The position numbers and the translations under genes are program-made. Under the pieces are notes generated by a model that was not told the origin of the DNA, ran no database searches, and saw only the letters and a list, made by a program, of their open reading frames with translations. Below, piece after piece: positions 18,761 to 28,617 of a DNA stretch of 64,000 bases; positions within the stretch are counted from its first letter, which is position 1; each line of letters begins with the position of its first letter. The DNA comes from DATLED01 sp963750255. Lineage in GTDB: Bacteria > Actinomycetota > Acidimicrobiia > Acidimicrobiales > CADCTF01. The DNA is taken from assembly GCA_963750255.1 (NCBI GenBank), contig CAVVPZ010000008.1, forward strand, positions 620,001 to 684,000, given 5' to 3'.

Positions 18761-19660
18761 CGATCAACCTCCGAGAGGGCCAGGAGCACGCCTGGGGGAG
18801 GGTAGCCCCTCGTCCTTCGCTGAATCGGACGGGGACCATCCCGCGGCGATCGGCGCGCGGCGGTCGTCCGTTTGGTGTCGATGCGCCCGGCGCCGACCTT
18901 GGTGGGCGCATATCCGACGACGATGTGGACCACCGGCTTCGGCGCGACGACGACGAAAGCTGGGTTACCGGCGACCCTGGCCGCAGCCGCCTCGGTGGTC
19001 AAGAACACCGACGCTGATCCTTGCTTCACGGTGAAGTCAGCCAGGCTCCGGGCTCCGAATCCGGCCGCGGCATCGAACCGAGAGTCCAGGTTGGCGAACC
19101 AGGTGCGGGCCTCGGGTTGTTCGTCGAGGTCGTTGATGGCGAAGTCGGGGTTGTCGAAGAAGCCACCGAGCGCGGCCGCTCGCACGAAGAGGCCGGTGGG
19201 CGTGGAGGCGGGGTCGGCGCCGACGCGAAAGGCGGGGTCTTGGGCCGCGTCGCCGAGGCACTTCCACGTCAGCTCGGCGCACGCGGCCGGGAGCTGGCCG
19301 CTACGGGCCACCGCCACCAGCGTGGTCGACGCCAACGCCGCGTCGCTCAGCGAACAGCGCCGGCCGCGACGCGAGCTGACGACCCTCGTCGACGATCGCC
19401 GGCCAGGGACCGGGACTCAACCAACCCCCGCCGACCTCGGCGCGGGTGCCAGCCCCCAGCAATCGCTTGGCCGCCGCAGTGGCCGGCTCGACGGTTTTTG
19501 CGCCGGCTGCGTCGCACGCCGCCCCGAGTTCGCTGGCGCACAGGACGGATGAGGTGGATCCTCCCGGGGAGGAGTCGGTCCCCGGTAGTCCGTAGCGATA
19601 GGCGAACACGCCGACGACCATTGCCAGCGCGGCGATCACGGCGAGAGCTCGTCCCACCAT
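18757..19660 (-). CDS. Signal-anchored solute-binding-like protein (at least one frameshift)
   Basis: An N-terminal membrane/signal segment (MVGRALAVIAALAMVVGVFAYRYG) is followed by an SBP-like region with repeated aromatic/Gly patterns (LGAGTRAEVGGGWLSPGPW, TTLVAVARSGQLPAACAELTW, GLFVRAAALGGFFDNPDFAIND). The frame breaks near 19350. The C-terminal ~40 residues after VHIVVGYAPTKVGAGRIDT are Arg/Pro-rich and may be in the wrong frame. The start overlaps the AAA gene stop as TGATG and the stop overlaps the VWA gene start as ATGA, so the three are translationally coupled. It resembles the N-terminal half of its neighbour; a paralogue without the VWA domain is my inference. Confidence 0.6.
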
Positions 19661-21073
19661 CAGCTTTCACCCCAAAGGCGGTCGCCTCGGTGGGCGGCGG
19701 CACCATGTCGTCGGCGAGGAGTTCCATCAGCTGCTCGTTCGTCGGTTCGGCGAGACCGACGAGCCGTGTGGCCTGGTGGGCGATGGCCGACTCGAACAGG
19801 TTGCGGGCGATGCGACCGTTGCCGAATCCCTTGTCCCGGGCTTGAGAGTCGAAGAAGCTACGAGCCGAGTCGCGCGCCTCGGAGGCGAGGGAGTACGACG
19901 ACTTCTTGCACATCGACTCGAAATGGATACGAGTTCGTCGGTGGTGTAGTCGGGAAAGTGGATGGTGCGGGGGAACCGGGACCGCAGTCCCGGGTTGGAC
20001 TCGATGAAGGCGTGCATCTCGTCGGGATATCCGGCCGCGATCACCGCGATCTCATCGCGGTGGTCTTCGACCAGCTTGACCAGCGTGTCGGTCGCCTCCT
20101 TGCCAAAGTCGCTGTCACCGCCCCGGTCGAGCGCGTAGGCCTCGTCGATGAGAAGGATGCCGCCGAGCGCCGAGTCGAACACCTCGGTGACCTTGAGCGC
20201 GGTCTGGCCCACGTAGCCGGCAACCAAGCCGGCCCGGTCGGTCTCGACGAGGTGCCCCTTGGCCACGACTCCGAGCGTCCGGTAGATCTGGGCCAGGAGT
20301 CGCGCCACGGTGGTCTTGCCGGTGCCGGGATTGCCGGTGAAGACGAGGTGGCGGCTCGACTCGACCACGGGCAGACCGCGCGCCTGGCGCAGCTTTTGCA
20401 CTTGGAGGAGGTTCGTCACGAGCTTGACCTCGGCCTTGACCGGGGCGAGGCCGACGAGTCCGTCGAGTTCGGCCAGCAGTTCTTCGATCGGCCGGGCCGG
20501 CTCTTGAGGCGTCGCTGGCGCCCGTGCGGCGGCCGCATCGGAGGCCGGCGCTCCCATCACGCCGCCCGGTCGGTTGACGCCCCCACGATCCATGCAGCGC
20601 AGGAGCGTGCCCCGGAACCGTTCGAGCGCGCCGAGCTCGGCCTCACTGGGGACGGCATCGGTGGCGCATACCGCGTGGGCGAGTGCCATCGCCCGCTCGT
20701 AGTAGCGCCAGGCGTTGGCCGAGCGGTTGCGCCGGTCGGTCTCGACGAGGATGTCGAAGAGCAGCGACGGTGCCGCCAACCACGTCCGCTTGCCGGCGAC
20801 CAGCTCAGCCCGTCGAACGTCGTCGGGGGTGGCCCGGAGCAGCATGGTCTCCATCCGGGGGGCGAACGCAGCGATGAACGCCCACAGTTCGGCATCGGTC
20901 TGGCGGCCATCGACATCGATGAACGCGGCCACGAGGTTGTAGGCCTCATTGACCACGTCGACGGTCGGCTTGCTCGGTTGGACGCCGGGGAGGATGTCCA
21001 TGGCGATGCCCGACAGGACGGGAGCGAGGTCGTCGATGAACTCCTGGACGGGTACAGCCAACATGTCGGACAT
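19660..21073 (-). CDS. CbxX/CfqX (SpoVK)-type AAA+ ATPase (frameshift)
   Basis: An AAA+ ATPase with a ~200-residue helical N-terminal domain (MSDMLAVPVQEFIDDLAPVL) preceding the core. The core has Walker A FTGNPGTGKTTVARLLA, a Walker B of the ILLIDEAYAL type, sensor 1 AAGYPDEM and the arginine-rich NPGLRSRFPRTIHFPDYT typical of CbxX/SpoVK. The frame breaks near 19925 after TTDELVSI and resumes at FESMCKKSSYSL; the C-terminal helical lid ends near 19660. An extra G in TTTGGGGTGA would explain the missing stop. It heads the operon with the two SBP-like genes. CbxX-type proteins act as remodelling chaperones; the client here is unknown. Confidence 0.85.
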
Positions 21074-21080
21074 GACGGCG

Positions 21081-21630
21081 TCAGTCTGCCCGCTCGTCTT
21101 CGCGCAATCTGCGGACGGCGGACCCGGCCAACTGTTCGGCCAGCAACCGAATCTCTGACGTCGGGGTGGCCGCCACCTCGATGGTCAGGTACGACCGACC
21201 CGCGAGCACGTGCAGCGACCCGTCAGTGTCGATGAAGAGCGCCGCGTTGCCGAGGCCCGTCACGGTCTCCGCCTCGGGATGGTCATGTCGGAAGGCGTTG
21301 TACCGGGCGGCGGCGCTGAAGCCCGTGCGTCGGACCGATCGGGCCATGTCGTCGGTGCGGACCAACTCGATCAAAGCGGCCCGTTGGCCGTCGACCGATG
21401 ACCAGCGCGCAACCGCTTCGGCCGGCAAGGGTGTCGGTCACCGCCTCGGCCGAGGCGGGCGGCTCGACTTGTCCGCCGAGGGCAGCGGCAACTTCGGACC
21501 TGGTCACGACCTCGCAGGCCGTGAGTCGATCCGGGATCTCGGGCTCGGTCGACCCACACGCCCCGAGCGCCGTCACCGCCATCGCCGACACGAGGACGGC
21601 GACCGCGGCGCGCCCGAACCCGGCCACCAC
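21081..21630 (-). CDS. DUF3558-like lipoprotein (one frameshift)
   Basis: The GTG start at 21630 gives a signal peptide with lipobox (VAVLVSAMAVTALGAC), followed by STEPEIPDRLTACEVVTRSEVAAALGGQV, the typical opening of DUF3558-type actinobacterial lipoproteins. The frame breaks near 21405 and continues RWSSVDGQRAALIELVRTDD to 21081. About 182 residues are reconstructed. It ends eight bases before the AAA gene start, so it could be the first gene of that operon. The start is 27 bases from the divergent proA start. Function is unknown; the fold binds no known ligand. Confidence 0.65.
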
Positions 21631-21657
21631 GCTCAGGCGGCCCGATATCGTGAAGGG

Positions 21658-22969
21658 ATGGGCGACCGCACGAACGCCAGCCTCGCAGACCTGGGCCGGC
21701 GGGCGAAGGCGGCCAGCCGGCAGGTGGGGCTCGCCTCCTCGCTCACTCGCAGGACGCGGCGCTGCGTCGCGGCCGCCGACCTGCTTGACGAGCGGGTCGA
21801 CGACGTGCTCGAGGCCAACGCCGTCGACGTCGAGCCGGGCCGAGGCGGCGGGCACGACGTCGACCGTCATCGACCGACTCCGTCTCGACGCCGGCCGCGA
21901 TCGAGGCCATGGCGGGCGGCCTGCGCCAGGTGGCCGCCCTGCCCGACCCGTCGGCGAGGTGGTCGACAGGTTGGGTCCGTCCCAACGGCCTGCGCATCGA
22001 CCAGGTGCGCGTGCCGCTCGGCGTCGTCGGCGATCATCTACGAGAACCGGCCCAACGTCACCAGCGACGCCGTCGGCGCTGTGCCTCAAGTCGGGCAACG
22101 CCGCCTTCCTCCGCGGCTCGTCCGGCGCGATCACCTCCAACATGGCGATCGCCGCCGTGCTGCGCGAGGGTCTCGCCAAGGCCGGCCTGCCCGACGACGC
22201 CCTGGTGCTCGTCGAGGACACGTCGCCGCGAGGCGGCGGTCGAGTTCATGCGGCTGCGCGGGGTCGATCGACTGCCTCATCCCCCGCGGCGGCCCGTCGC
22301 TGATCGCGTCGATCCTCGACAACGCCACCGTCCCCTACGTGATCGACGGCGACGGCAACTGCCACGTCTACGTCGACGCCGCCGCCGACCTCGACATGGC
22401 CGTCGCCATCGTCGTCAACGCGCAAGAGCAGCGCCCGTCGGTGTGCAACGCGGCCGAGTCGCTGCGTCGTGCACGCGTGCCGTCGCCGACGCGTTCCTGC
22501 CACGCGTCGCCGCGGCACTCGACGGCGTCGAACTGGTGGGCGACGAGCGGGCCCGGGCGATCGTCGCCGGCGCATCGGCGCGGCCACCGAGGACGACTTC
22601 GCCACGGAGTTCCTCGACCTCAAGATGAGCGTGGCCGTGGTCGACTCGCTCGACGACGCCATCGACCACATCAACCGCTACGGCACCGGCCACAGCGAGG
22701 CCATCGTCACCAGCGACCTCGCCGCCGCCGAGCGCTTCACCCGCGAGGTCGACGCGGCCGCAGTGCTCGTCAACGCCTCGACCCGCTTCGTCGACGGCGA
22801 GGAGTTCGGCTTCGGCGCCGAGATCGGCATCACCACCCAGAAGCTCCACGCCCGCGGCCCCATGGGCCTGCGTGAGCTCACGACCGCCAAGTACATCGTG
22901 CGCGGCGAGGGCCAGATCCGCCAGGTAGCGGCGCAATCAACTAGACCGCGTGGTCAAGTGAACGGTTAG
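21658..22969 (+). CDS. proA: Glutamate-5-semialdehyde dehydrogenase (about ten frameshifts)
   Basis: This is the second enzyme of proline synthesis, reducing gamma-glutamyl phosphate with NADPH. Segments in all three frames assemble into a complete ProA: LGRRAKAASRQVGLAS, AADLLDERVDDVLEANAVDV, IYENRPNVTSDAVG, CLKSGNAAFLRGSS, CLIPRGGPSLIASILDNA, the catalytic-Cys region QRPSVCNAAESL, MSVAVVDSLDDAIDHINRYG and FGFGAEIGITTQKLHARGPM. The breaks fall at about 21750, 21830, 21900, 21955, 21970, 22030, 22078, 22230, 22258, 22470-22480 and 22575. Most are single added bases and one is a deletion (CCGTC for CCGGTC). No frame is open over the whole gene. The density points to a local assembly-quality problem. 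Confidence 0.88.
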
Positions 22970-22981
22970 ACTCTCGAACCT

Positions 22982-23855
22982 ATGGGAGCCACCGTTTCGA
23001 GTCCGTTCCCGCTGTCCGTGAAGGACTGCAGGGCGTCGACTACCTGGCCGACGACGGCATCGCCGGCGTCGTCTACCTCGCCGACCGGCTGGGCAAGCCC
23101 ATCCTGGTCGAGGGGCCAGCCGGTACGGGCAAGACCGAGTTGGCCAAGAGCGTGGCCCGCATGACGGGCGCCCGCCTCATCCGGCTCCAGTGCTACGAGG
23201 GCCTCGACGAGTCCAAGGCCCTCTACGAGTGGAACTACAAGAAGCAGCTCCTCCGCATCCAGGCCCAGCGCATCGTCGAGGAGGGCGGGGAAGGCAAGTG
23301 GACCGAGATCGAGGAAGACATCTTCTCCGACGAGTTCCTCCTGACCCGCCCGCTGCTCGAGGCCATCAGCGCCAAGGAGCCCGTCGTCCTCTTGATCGAC
23401 GAGGTCGACCGCGTCGAGATCGAGACCGAGGCTCTACTGCTCGAGATCCTCTCGGATTACCAGGTGTCCATCCCCGAGCTCGGGACGATCGAGGCGACAC
23501 AGATCCCGCTCGTCTTCCTGACCTCCAACAACACTCGTGAGCTCAGCGAGGCTCTCAAGCGCCGCTGCTTGTACCTGCACCTCGATTACCCCACCCTCGA
23601 GCGCGAGAAGGAGATCGTCCTCACCCCGGTCCCGAGGTCGGCGACCATCTGGCCGATCAGATCGTGCGCATCGTCCGCTCGATCCGCTCGATCGAGTTGA
23701 AGAAGCATCCTTCTGTCTCCGAGACCCTCGACTGGGCCCGCACGCTGGTGCTGTTGGGCATCGAGAACATCGACGCCGAGCAGGCCAAGGAGACCCTCCA
23801 CATCCTGTTGAAGTACCAGTCCGACATCGTCAAGGCGACCAAGGAGCTCTGGTGA
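22982..23855 (+). CDS. MoxR-family AAA+ ATPase (two frameshifts)
   Basis: A MoxR-type AAA+ ATPase, a chaperone class that matures metalloenzymes or complexes together with VWA proteins. It has Walker A VEGPAGTGKTELAKS, Walker B VVLLIDEVDR, sensor 1 LVFLTSNNTRELSEALKRRC and the C-terminal lid ending LLKYQSDIVKATKELW. The frame breaks near 23020 and near 23625; correction gives about 290 residues. A -10-like TAGACT overlaps the proA stop, with the ATG nine bases further on. The downstream VWA gene starts 28 bases after the stop, the standard MoxR-VWA pair. Confidence 0.9.
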
Positions 23856-23882
23856 CGAAGGCGGTCAACGGGGCTCGATAGC

Positions 23883-25309
23883 ATGCTCGACCTGCTCGCC
23901 GGCTTCATCGTCGAGCTCCGCAACGCCGGCCTGCCCGTGTCGTTGACGGAGAACCTCGACGCCATGGAGGCGATCAAGCACATCCCGATCGAAGACCGCG
24001 ACGCGTTCAAGTACGCGCTGGCGGCCACGCTGGTCAAGAACAACGGCCACTGGAAGACCTTCGAGACCGTGTTCGAGGTCTACTTCTCGATGCGGGGCAC
24101 GCAGTACAAGATCGCCGACCTCGACGCCGACGACGAAAAGCTCGGCGAGATGATCTCGGAGATGATGGGCCAACAGCAGCAGGCCGGTGGTGGCCTCGAA
24201 GGGCTGACTCCCGAGGAACTGGCCGAGATGCTCTACAAGGCGATCCTCAACGCCGACGAGGGCACATGCGCGCCATCGCCCGCCAGGCGGTGCAGCGCTT
24301 CTCGGGCATGGAGCCGGGACGCCCGGTCGGCGGCACGTACTACCTCTACCGGACGCTGCGGAACCTCGATCTCGACGGGGTACTCGAGAAGCTGATGGAC
24401 CAGGCCCAGAACGAGGCCGACGGGGGCATGACCGACCTCGAAGAGCGGCTGGCCCGCGACGAGTACGAAGACCGCATCGACAAGCTGAAGAAGGAGATCG
24501 AGGCCGAGATCCGTCGCCGCCTGGTCGCCGACCGTGGGGCCGAGGCGATGGCCAAGACGCTGCGCAAGCCTCTTCCCGAAGAGGTCGACTTCATGCACGC
24601 CTCACGCGAAGAGCTCACGATGCTCCGGCGGGCGATCTACCCCCTCACCCGCAAGCTGGCCGTGCGCCTGGCCCGCAAGCGTCGCCACGGGCGCAAGGGC
24701 CCCCTCGACTTCCGCAACACCGTGCGCCATTCGCTGTCCTACGGCGGCGTGCCGGCCGAGCCCAAGTTCAAGTACCCGCGGCCGGCCAAGCCCGAGATCG
24801 TCATCATCGCCGACATCTCCGGTTCGGTGGCGGCCTTCGCCCGGTTCACCCTCCAGTTCGTCTACGCCATCTCGTCACAGTTCTCCAAGGTGCGAGCCTT
24901 CGTGTTCATCGACGGCATCGACGAGGTCACCTCGTACTTCGAGGGCGTCGAGGACGTCATGGATGCCGTGCACCGCATCAACACCGAGGCCGACGTCATC
25001 TGGGTCGACGGTCACAGCGACTACGGCCACGCGTTCGAGACGTTCTGGAACAAGTGGGGTAAGGAGATCACCAAGAAGTCTTCGGTGATCTTCCTCGGCG
25101 ATGCCCGCAACAACTATCACGCCTCCCAGGCCTGGGTGGTCAAAGAAGTGGAACAGCGGGCCCGCCACGTGTTCTGGCTCAACCCCGAGCCCAAGGCCTA
25201 CTGGGACACCGGCGATTCGATCGTCAGCGAGTACGGCGCCCATTGCGACGGCGTCTTCGAGTGCCGCAACCTCAAGCAACTCGAGAAGTTCGTCGAGCAA
25301 CTGGCCTGA
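23883..25309 (+). CDS. CoxE-like VWA-domain protein (one frameshift)
   Basis: This is the partner of the MoxR ATPase. The N-terminal part (MLDLLAGFIVELRNAGLPVSLTEN) is typical of CoxE/YehP-like proteins. A central charged helical region (about 150-260) follows, and then the C-terminal VWA domain with MIDAS DISGSVAAF, VDGHSDYGHAF and LGDARNNYHA. The frame breaks near 24260 (LNADEG / MRAIARQAVQRFSGM). Reconstructed length is about 475 residues. CoxE and CoxD (MoxR) assist maturation of CO dehydrogenase-type molybdoenzymes in some bacteria, but no such enzyme gene is nearby, so the client is unknown. Confidence 0.85.
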
Positions 25310-25353
25310 TCGAGGCCTACGTTTCCGCTCCAGATCCCATTGAGGAGGCGGAC

Positions 25354-26505
25354 ATGGACGGAGCAGCGATCCTGGCGGCAGTGAGGGCGATGGTCCCGTC
25401 GGTCCGGGAGCGAAGCGGCGAGATCGAGTCCGGACGGCGGGTGCCCGACGATCTCGTCGACGCCATGAAGGCGGCCGGCGTCTTCCGCATGGCCATGCCT
25501 CGGTCGTGGGGCGGCCCCGAGGCCGACCTCTGGACCCAAGTGCAGATCGTCGAGGCGCTGGCCGAGGCTGATGGGTCGGTGGGGTGGTACGCCATGATCG
25601 GCTCCGATGGCGGCTACTACAGCGGCTTCCTCGACGATGCGACCGGACGGGCGCTGTGGCCCGATCTCGACGCGGTGACGGCCGGGTTCATCACGCCGGT
25701 GGGTAGGGCCGTCGTCGACGGCGATGACTACGTGGTGTCGGGCCGTTGGACGTTCGGGAGTGCGGGCCTTCACAGCCGGTTGCTGGCCAGCGGCTGCATC
25801 GTGGTCGACGGCGACCAGCTGCGAATGGGCGACGACGGCATGCCGGACCTCATCGTGGCCCTTCTTCCCACGGATGCCTGTGAGATCCACGACACCTGGC
25901 ACACCGCCGGCCTCCGGGGCACGGCCAGCAACGACTACTCGGTCGAGGGCTATCGAGTGCCTGCGAGGCACACGTTCCGACTTCTGTTCGGGGCACCGGT
26001 TCGTCCCGGCGGCGGGATCTACGGGGCCAACAACCTCTTCCTGGCCAACATGGCCGGCGTGCCCCTCGGTCTCGCGGCGCGTGCGGTCGACGAACTCCGC
26101 ACCGTGGTGGCGACCAAGCGCTCGCCGTCGGGACAGGCGTTGGTCGATTCGCCGGCGGCGACGGCGGCCATGGCCCGAATCGAGGTCGCGCTGGCCGCAG
26201 CCCGGGGTCTCGTTCGCGACGTGATGGCCGACGTCCAGCAGACTCTCGACGGCGGCGAGACGTTGTCTCCGCACCAACGGGCGATGTTCCGTGGATGCCT
26301 GATCCACGCCGCCGAGACGGCGAAGACCGTCGCCACCGAGGCCTTCACCGTCGCCGGCGGGGGCGCCGTCTACGCCAAGAACCCCTTCGAGCGGATCCTC
26401 CGTGATGCGCTCACCGCGGGGCAGCACGTGGTCTTCCAGGCCGACGTCTGGTCCGACGCGGGCCGGCTCCTCGTCGGCGCCGACCCGTTGGGTCCCCTGG
26501 TCTGA
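25354..26505 (+). CDS. Acyl-CoA dehydrogenase-fold flavin-dependent monooxygenase
   Basis: A 383-residue intact protein of the acyl-CoA dehydrogenase superfamily, closest in layout to group D flavin monooxygenases (HsaA/HpaB-like). The ATG at 25354 has GAGGAGG six to twelve bases upstream. The N-terminal helices (VPDDLVDAMKAAGVFRMAMPRSWGG) and the beta domain (SGRWTFGSAGLHSRLLASG, WHTAGLRGTASNDYSVEGYRVP) are well conserved. In this subgroup the flavin is reduced by a separate reductase, and no reductase gene is adjacent. It is followed after 35 bases by a TauD-like dioxygenase and then a histidine phosphatase, suggesting a small catabolic or detoxification unit. Substrate unknown. Confidence 0.82.
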   Translation: MDGAAILAAVRAMVPSVRERSGEIESGRRVPDDLVDAMKAAGVFRMAMPRSWGGPEADLWTQVQIVEALAEADGSVGWYAMIGSDGGYYSGFLDDATGRALWPDLDAVTAGFITPVGRAVVDGDDYVVSGRWTFGSAGLHSRLLASGCIVVDGDQLRMGDDGMPDLIVALLPTDACEIHDTWHTAGLRGTASNDYSVEGYRVPARHTFRLLFGAPVRPGGGIYGANNLFLANMAGVPLGLAARAVDELRTVVATKRSPSGQALVDSPAATAAMARIEVALAAARGLVRDVMADVQQTLDGGETLSPHQRAMFRGCLIHAAETAKTVATEAFTVAGGGAVYAKNPFERILRDALTAGQHVVFQADVWSDAGRLLVGADPLGPLV

Positions 26506-26540
26506 TCCCGAGGCGACACGGGAGATCGTAGGGTCGTGTC

Positions 26541-27386
26541 ATGAGCATCTCCGCTGCGCTCACCGTCGAACCCGTGTCCGGGACCATCGGCGCCGAGGTG
26601 TCAGGCGTCGACCTGTCGGCGCCGCTCGCCGACGCCGCTATCGCCGAGATCCGCGGCGCGTTCCTCGACCACCACGTTGTCTTCTTCCGTGACCAGCACC
26701 TCTCGCCTGAGGCCCTCATGGCGTTCGGCCGGTGCTTCGGCGACCTCGACACGCACCCCTTCGTCGAGGGAATGGACTCGCATCCCGAGGTGATCGAGAT
26801 CGTGACCCGCTCCGACGATCACTTCAACTTCGGCGGCGGCTGGCACACCGACGTGACGTTCCTCGAGGAGCCTGACCTGGGATCCATCCTCTACGCCATC
26901 GACGTCCCCGCCTATGGCGGCGACACGCTCTTCGCCAATCAACACGCGGCCTACGACACCCTGTCCGACCGGATGAAGGCCCGCATCGACGGCCTGGTTG
27001 CGGTTCACTCGGCTGGCCCCCAGTACGCCGAAGGTGGCCTCTCCACGCAAGCAAAGGGAATGAAGACCAAGAACCCGGAGCGGGCCGGCGAGACGGTTCG
27101 CCATCCGCTCGTCCGCACGCATCCCGAGACGGGTCGGCGGGGTCTTTACGTCAACCGCGCCTTCACTGTGGGCATCGAGGGAATGGACGATGCCGAGGCC
27201 CACGAACTGCTCGAGCGGCTGTTCGTGCACACGACCCGCGAGATGTTCACGTGTCGTTTTCGGTGGCGCAACGGCTCGGTGGCGATGTGGGACAACCGGA
27301 GCGTGCAGCACTACGCGCTGTTCGATTATCGGGGCCAGGAGCGGCGGATGCGGCGGATCACGATCCGAGGGGATCGGCCACGATGA
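26541..27386 (+). CDS. TauD/TfdA family Fe(II)/2-oxoglutarate dioxygenase
   Basis: A 281-residue intact dioxygenase. The start MSISAALTVEPVSGTIGAEVSGVDLSAP is the standard TauD N-terminus. The 2-His-1-carboxylate triad is visible: H102-T-D104 in GGWHTDVTF and H257 in NRSVQHYALFDY, with the 2-oxoglutarate-binding arginine in the RRMRRITIRG tail. Homologues oxidise taurine, alkyl sulfates, 2,4-D and many small acids, so the substrate cannot be assigned. The cys operon is 5 kb away; a role in organosulfur use is possible but unproven. The stop overlaps the phosphatase ATG as ATGA. Confidence 0.9.
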   Translation: MSISAALTVEPVSGTIGAEVSGVDLSAPLADAAIAEIRGAFLDHHVVFFRDQHLSPEALMAFGRCFGDLDTHPFVEGMDSHPEVIEIVTRSDDHFNFGGGWHTDVTFLEEPDLGSILYAIDVPAYGGDTLFANQHAAYDTLSDRMKARIDGLVAVHSAGPQYAEGGLSTQAKGMKTKNPERAGETVRHPLVRTHPETGRRGLYVNRAFTVGIEGMDDAEAHELLERLFVHTTREMFTCRFRWRNGSVAMWDNRSVQHYALFDYRGQERRMRRITIRGDRPR

Positions 27387-28030
27387 CCCGACTCCTGCTT
27401 GTTCGTCATGGCCAGGCGCAATCCTTCGTCGACGAAGTCGTCGGCGGCCCATCGGGGTGCAGCGGCCTCTCCGGCCTCGGCCGCCGACAGGCCGAGGCGC
27501 TGCGACGGCGGTGGTCGCGCACAGGAGAGGTGGGCGATGATGCCGTGCTCTACGCCAGCGTGCTCGCTCGGGCCATCCAGACGGCCGAGATCATCGCCCC
27601 GGCGTTGGGCTCACCGGCCATCGACACCCATTGCGACCTGTGCGAAGTGCACACCGGCGAGGAGATCGACGGGATGCCGTGGTCCGACTTCGCGGAGATC
27701 TACGAGTGGCCACCGACCACCAACCCGTACCGGGGTTGGGCCCCGGGTGCCGAGAGCTGGGCTGACTTCAGCCTGAGAGTGGGCCGGCAACTCGATCGCG
27801 TCACCCAGGAGCATGCCGGGCGCACCATCGTCGTCGCCTGTCATGGTGGGGTCGTCGAGGCGGCGATGGTGGCGTTCGCTGATCTGCCGTTGCGGCGTCA
27901 GTTCCGCCTGCATGTCGACAACACCTCGATCACCGAGTGGCAGCTCGAGGACGACCGGGGTGAGATGCGATGGACGTTGCGACGCTTCAATGACGCCGCC
28001 CACCTCGCTGACGTCGACGCCGCGCCGTAA
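27383..28030 (+). CDS. Histidine phosphatase superfamily protein
   Basis: A 215-residue phosphoglycerate mutase-like protein. The catalytic motif LLVRHGQA is at residues 5-12 (R8-H9-G10), the second His lies in VVACHGGVVEAAM, and the acidic catalytic residue is probably in CEVHTGEEIDGM. It is translationally coupled to the upstream dioxygenase (ATGA). Substrate range in this family is wide (phosphosugars, nucleotides, proteins), so function is unassigned. It ends nine bases before the stop of the convergent lipoprotein gene. Confidence 0.88.
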   Translation: MTRLLLVRHGQAQSFVDEVVGGPSGCSGLSGLGRRQAEALRRRWSRTGEVGDDAVLYASVLARAIQTAEIIAPALGSPAIDTHCDLCEVHTGEEIDGMPWSDFAEIYEWPPTTNPYRGWAPGAESWADFSLRVGRQLDRVTQEHAGRTIVVACHGGVVEAAMVAFADLPLRRQFRLHVDNTSITEWQLEDDRGEMRWTLRRFNDAAHLADVDAAP

Positions 28031-28039
28031 GGGAACCGC

Positions 28040-28615
28040 TCACCCGCAAGGGTCGGCGGCCTGGCTGTGTTGTGCGGCGATCGAGAACGGCGTCGGGTTG
28101 CGATCTTGCGGATCGGTGTCGGGCTGGCTGGGACGAAGGGCCACGTAGCGCCGGAACGGCGGGGGAGCGTCGACGACGGTGGCCGAGATGTCGACCGAGG
28201 TCTCGGCGTAGATGCAGTCGGGTCGAGCGGTGAGGAGCCGGACGACCTCGCTGCGGTTGTCGCCTGGAGGGCGCTGGAACCGGTCGAGGACCTCGACCAA
28301 CCCGGCGAAGCCCTGTACCTGGCCGCTGAGTTCTGGGTCGTTGAACACGGCTCGGAGCGGCGCGACCTCGTGCGGTCCGAACGCGCCGCTGGCCACGACC
28401 GAGCGGACGACGTCGCCTTGGACGTGGTCGAGTACCCGGAGGACCTGCTCGACGTAGGCGGCATCGATCGAGGCCGGCACGACGAAGGCGGGGTCGACCG
28501 ATGTCGAGGTGACGACCGACGGCGGGGTATCGGCGACGTTGGTCGAGTGCGGCCCACCCCCGCACCCCGCCAGCACCAGACCGACGACGCCGAGCAGGCC
28601 GGCTCGGACCCGCAC
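28040..28615 (-). CDS. Predicted lipoprotein, unknown function
   Basis: The GTG start at 28615 yields VRVRAGLLGVVGLVLAGCGGG, a lipoprotein signal with lipobox LAGC. The 191-residue mature part has a short Ser/Thr/Pro linker and a mixed helical domain with Cys residues near the C-terminus (PDCIYAETS, AADPCG). I recognise no family. The start is two bases after the SPFH gene stop (TGACCGTG), so it is the last gene of the NfeD-SPFH-lipoprotein unit. Confidence 0.65.
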   Translation of the reverse strand: MRVRAGLLGVVGLVLAGCGGGPHSTNVADTPPSVVTSTSVDPAFVVPASIDAAYVEQVLRVLDHVQGDVVRSVVASGAFGPHEVAPLRAVFNDPELSGQVQGFAGLVEVLDRFQRPPGDNRSEVVRLLTARPDCIYAETSVDISATVVDAPPPFRRYVALRPSQPDTDPQDRNPTPFSIAAQHSQAADPCG

Positions 28616-28617
28616 GG

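Noticed and set aside
19766..21235. A 489-codon plus-strand frame opposite the CbxX-type ATPase
   Set aside because: Antisense to a clear AAA+ protein with Walker A and B; no recognisable domain of its own.
21658..22969. proA as a pseudogene
   Set aside because: All segments and the catalytic cysteine region are conserved and the changes are single bases, mostly insertions, as in essential genes nearby. Sequencing error is more likely than decay.
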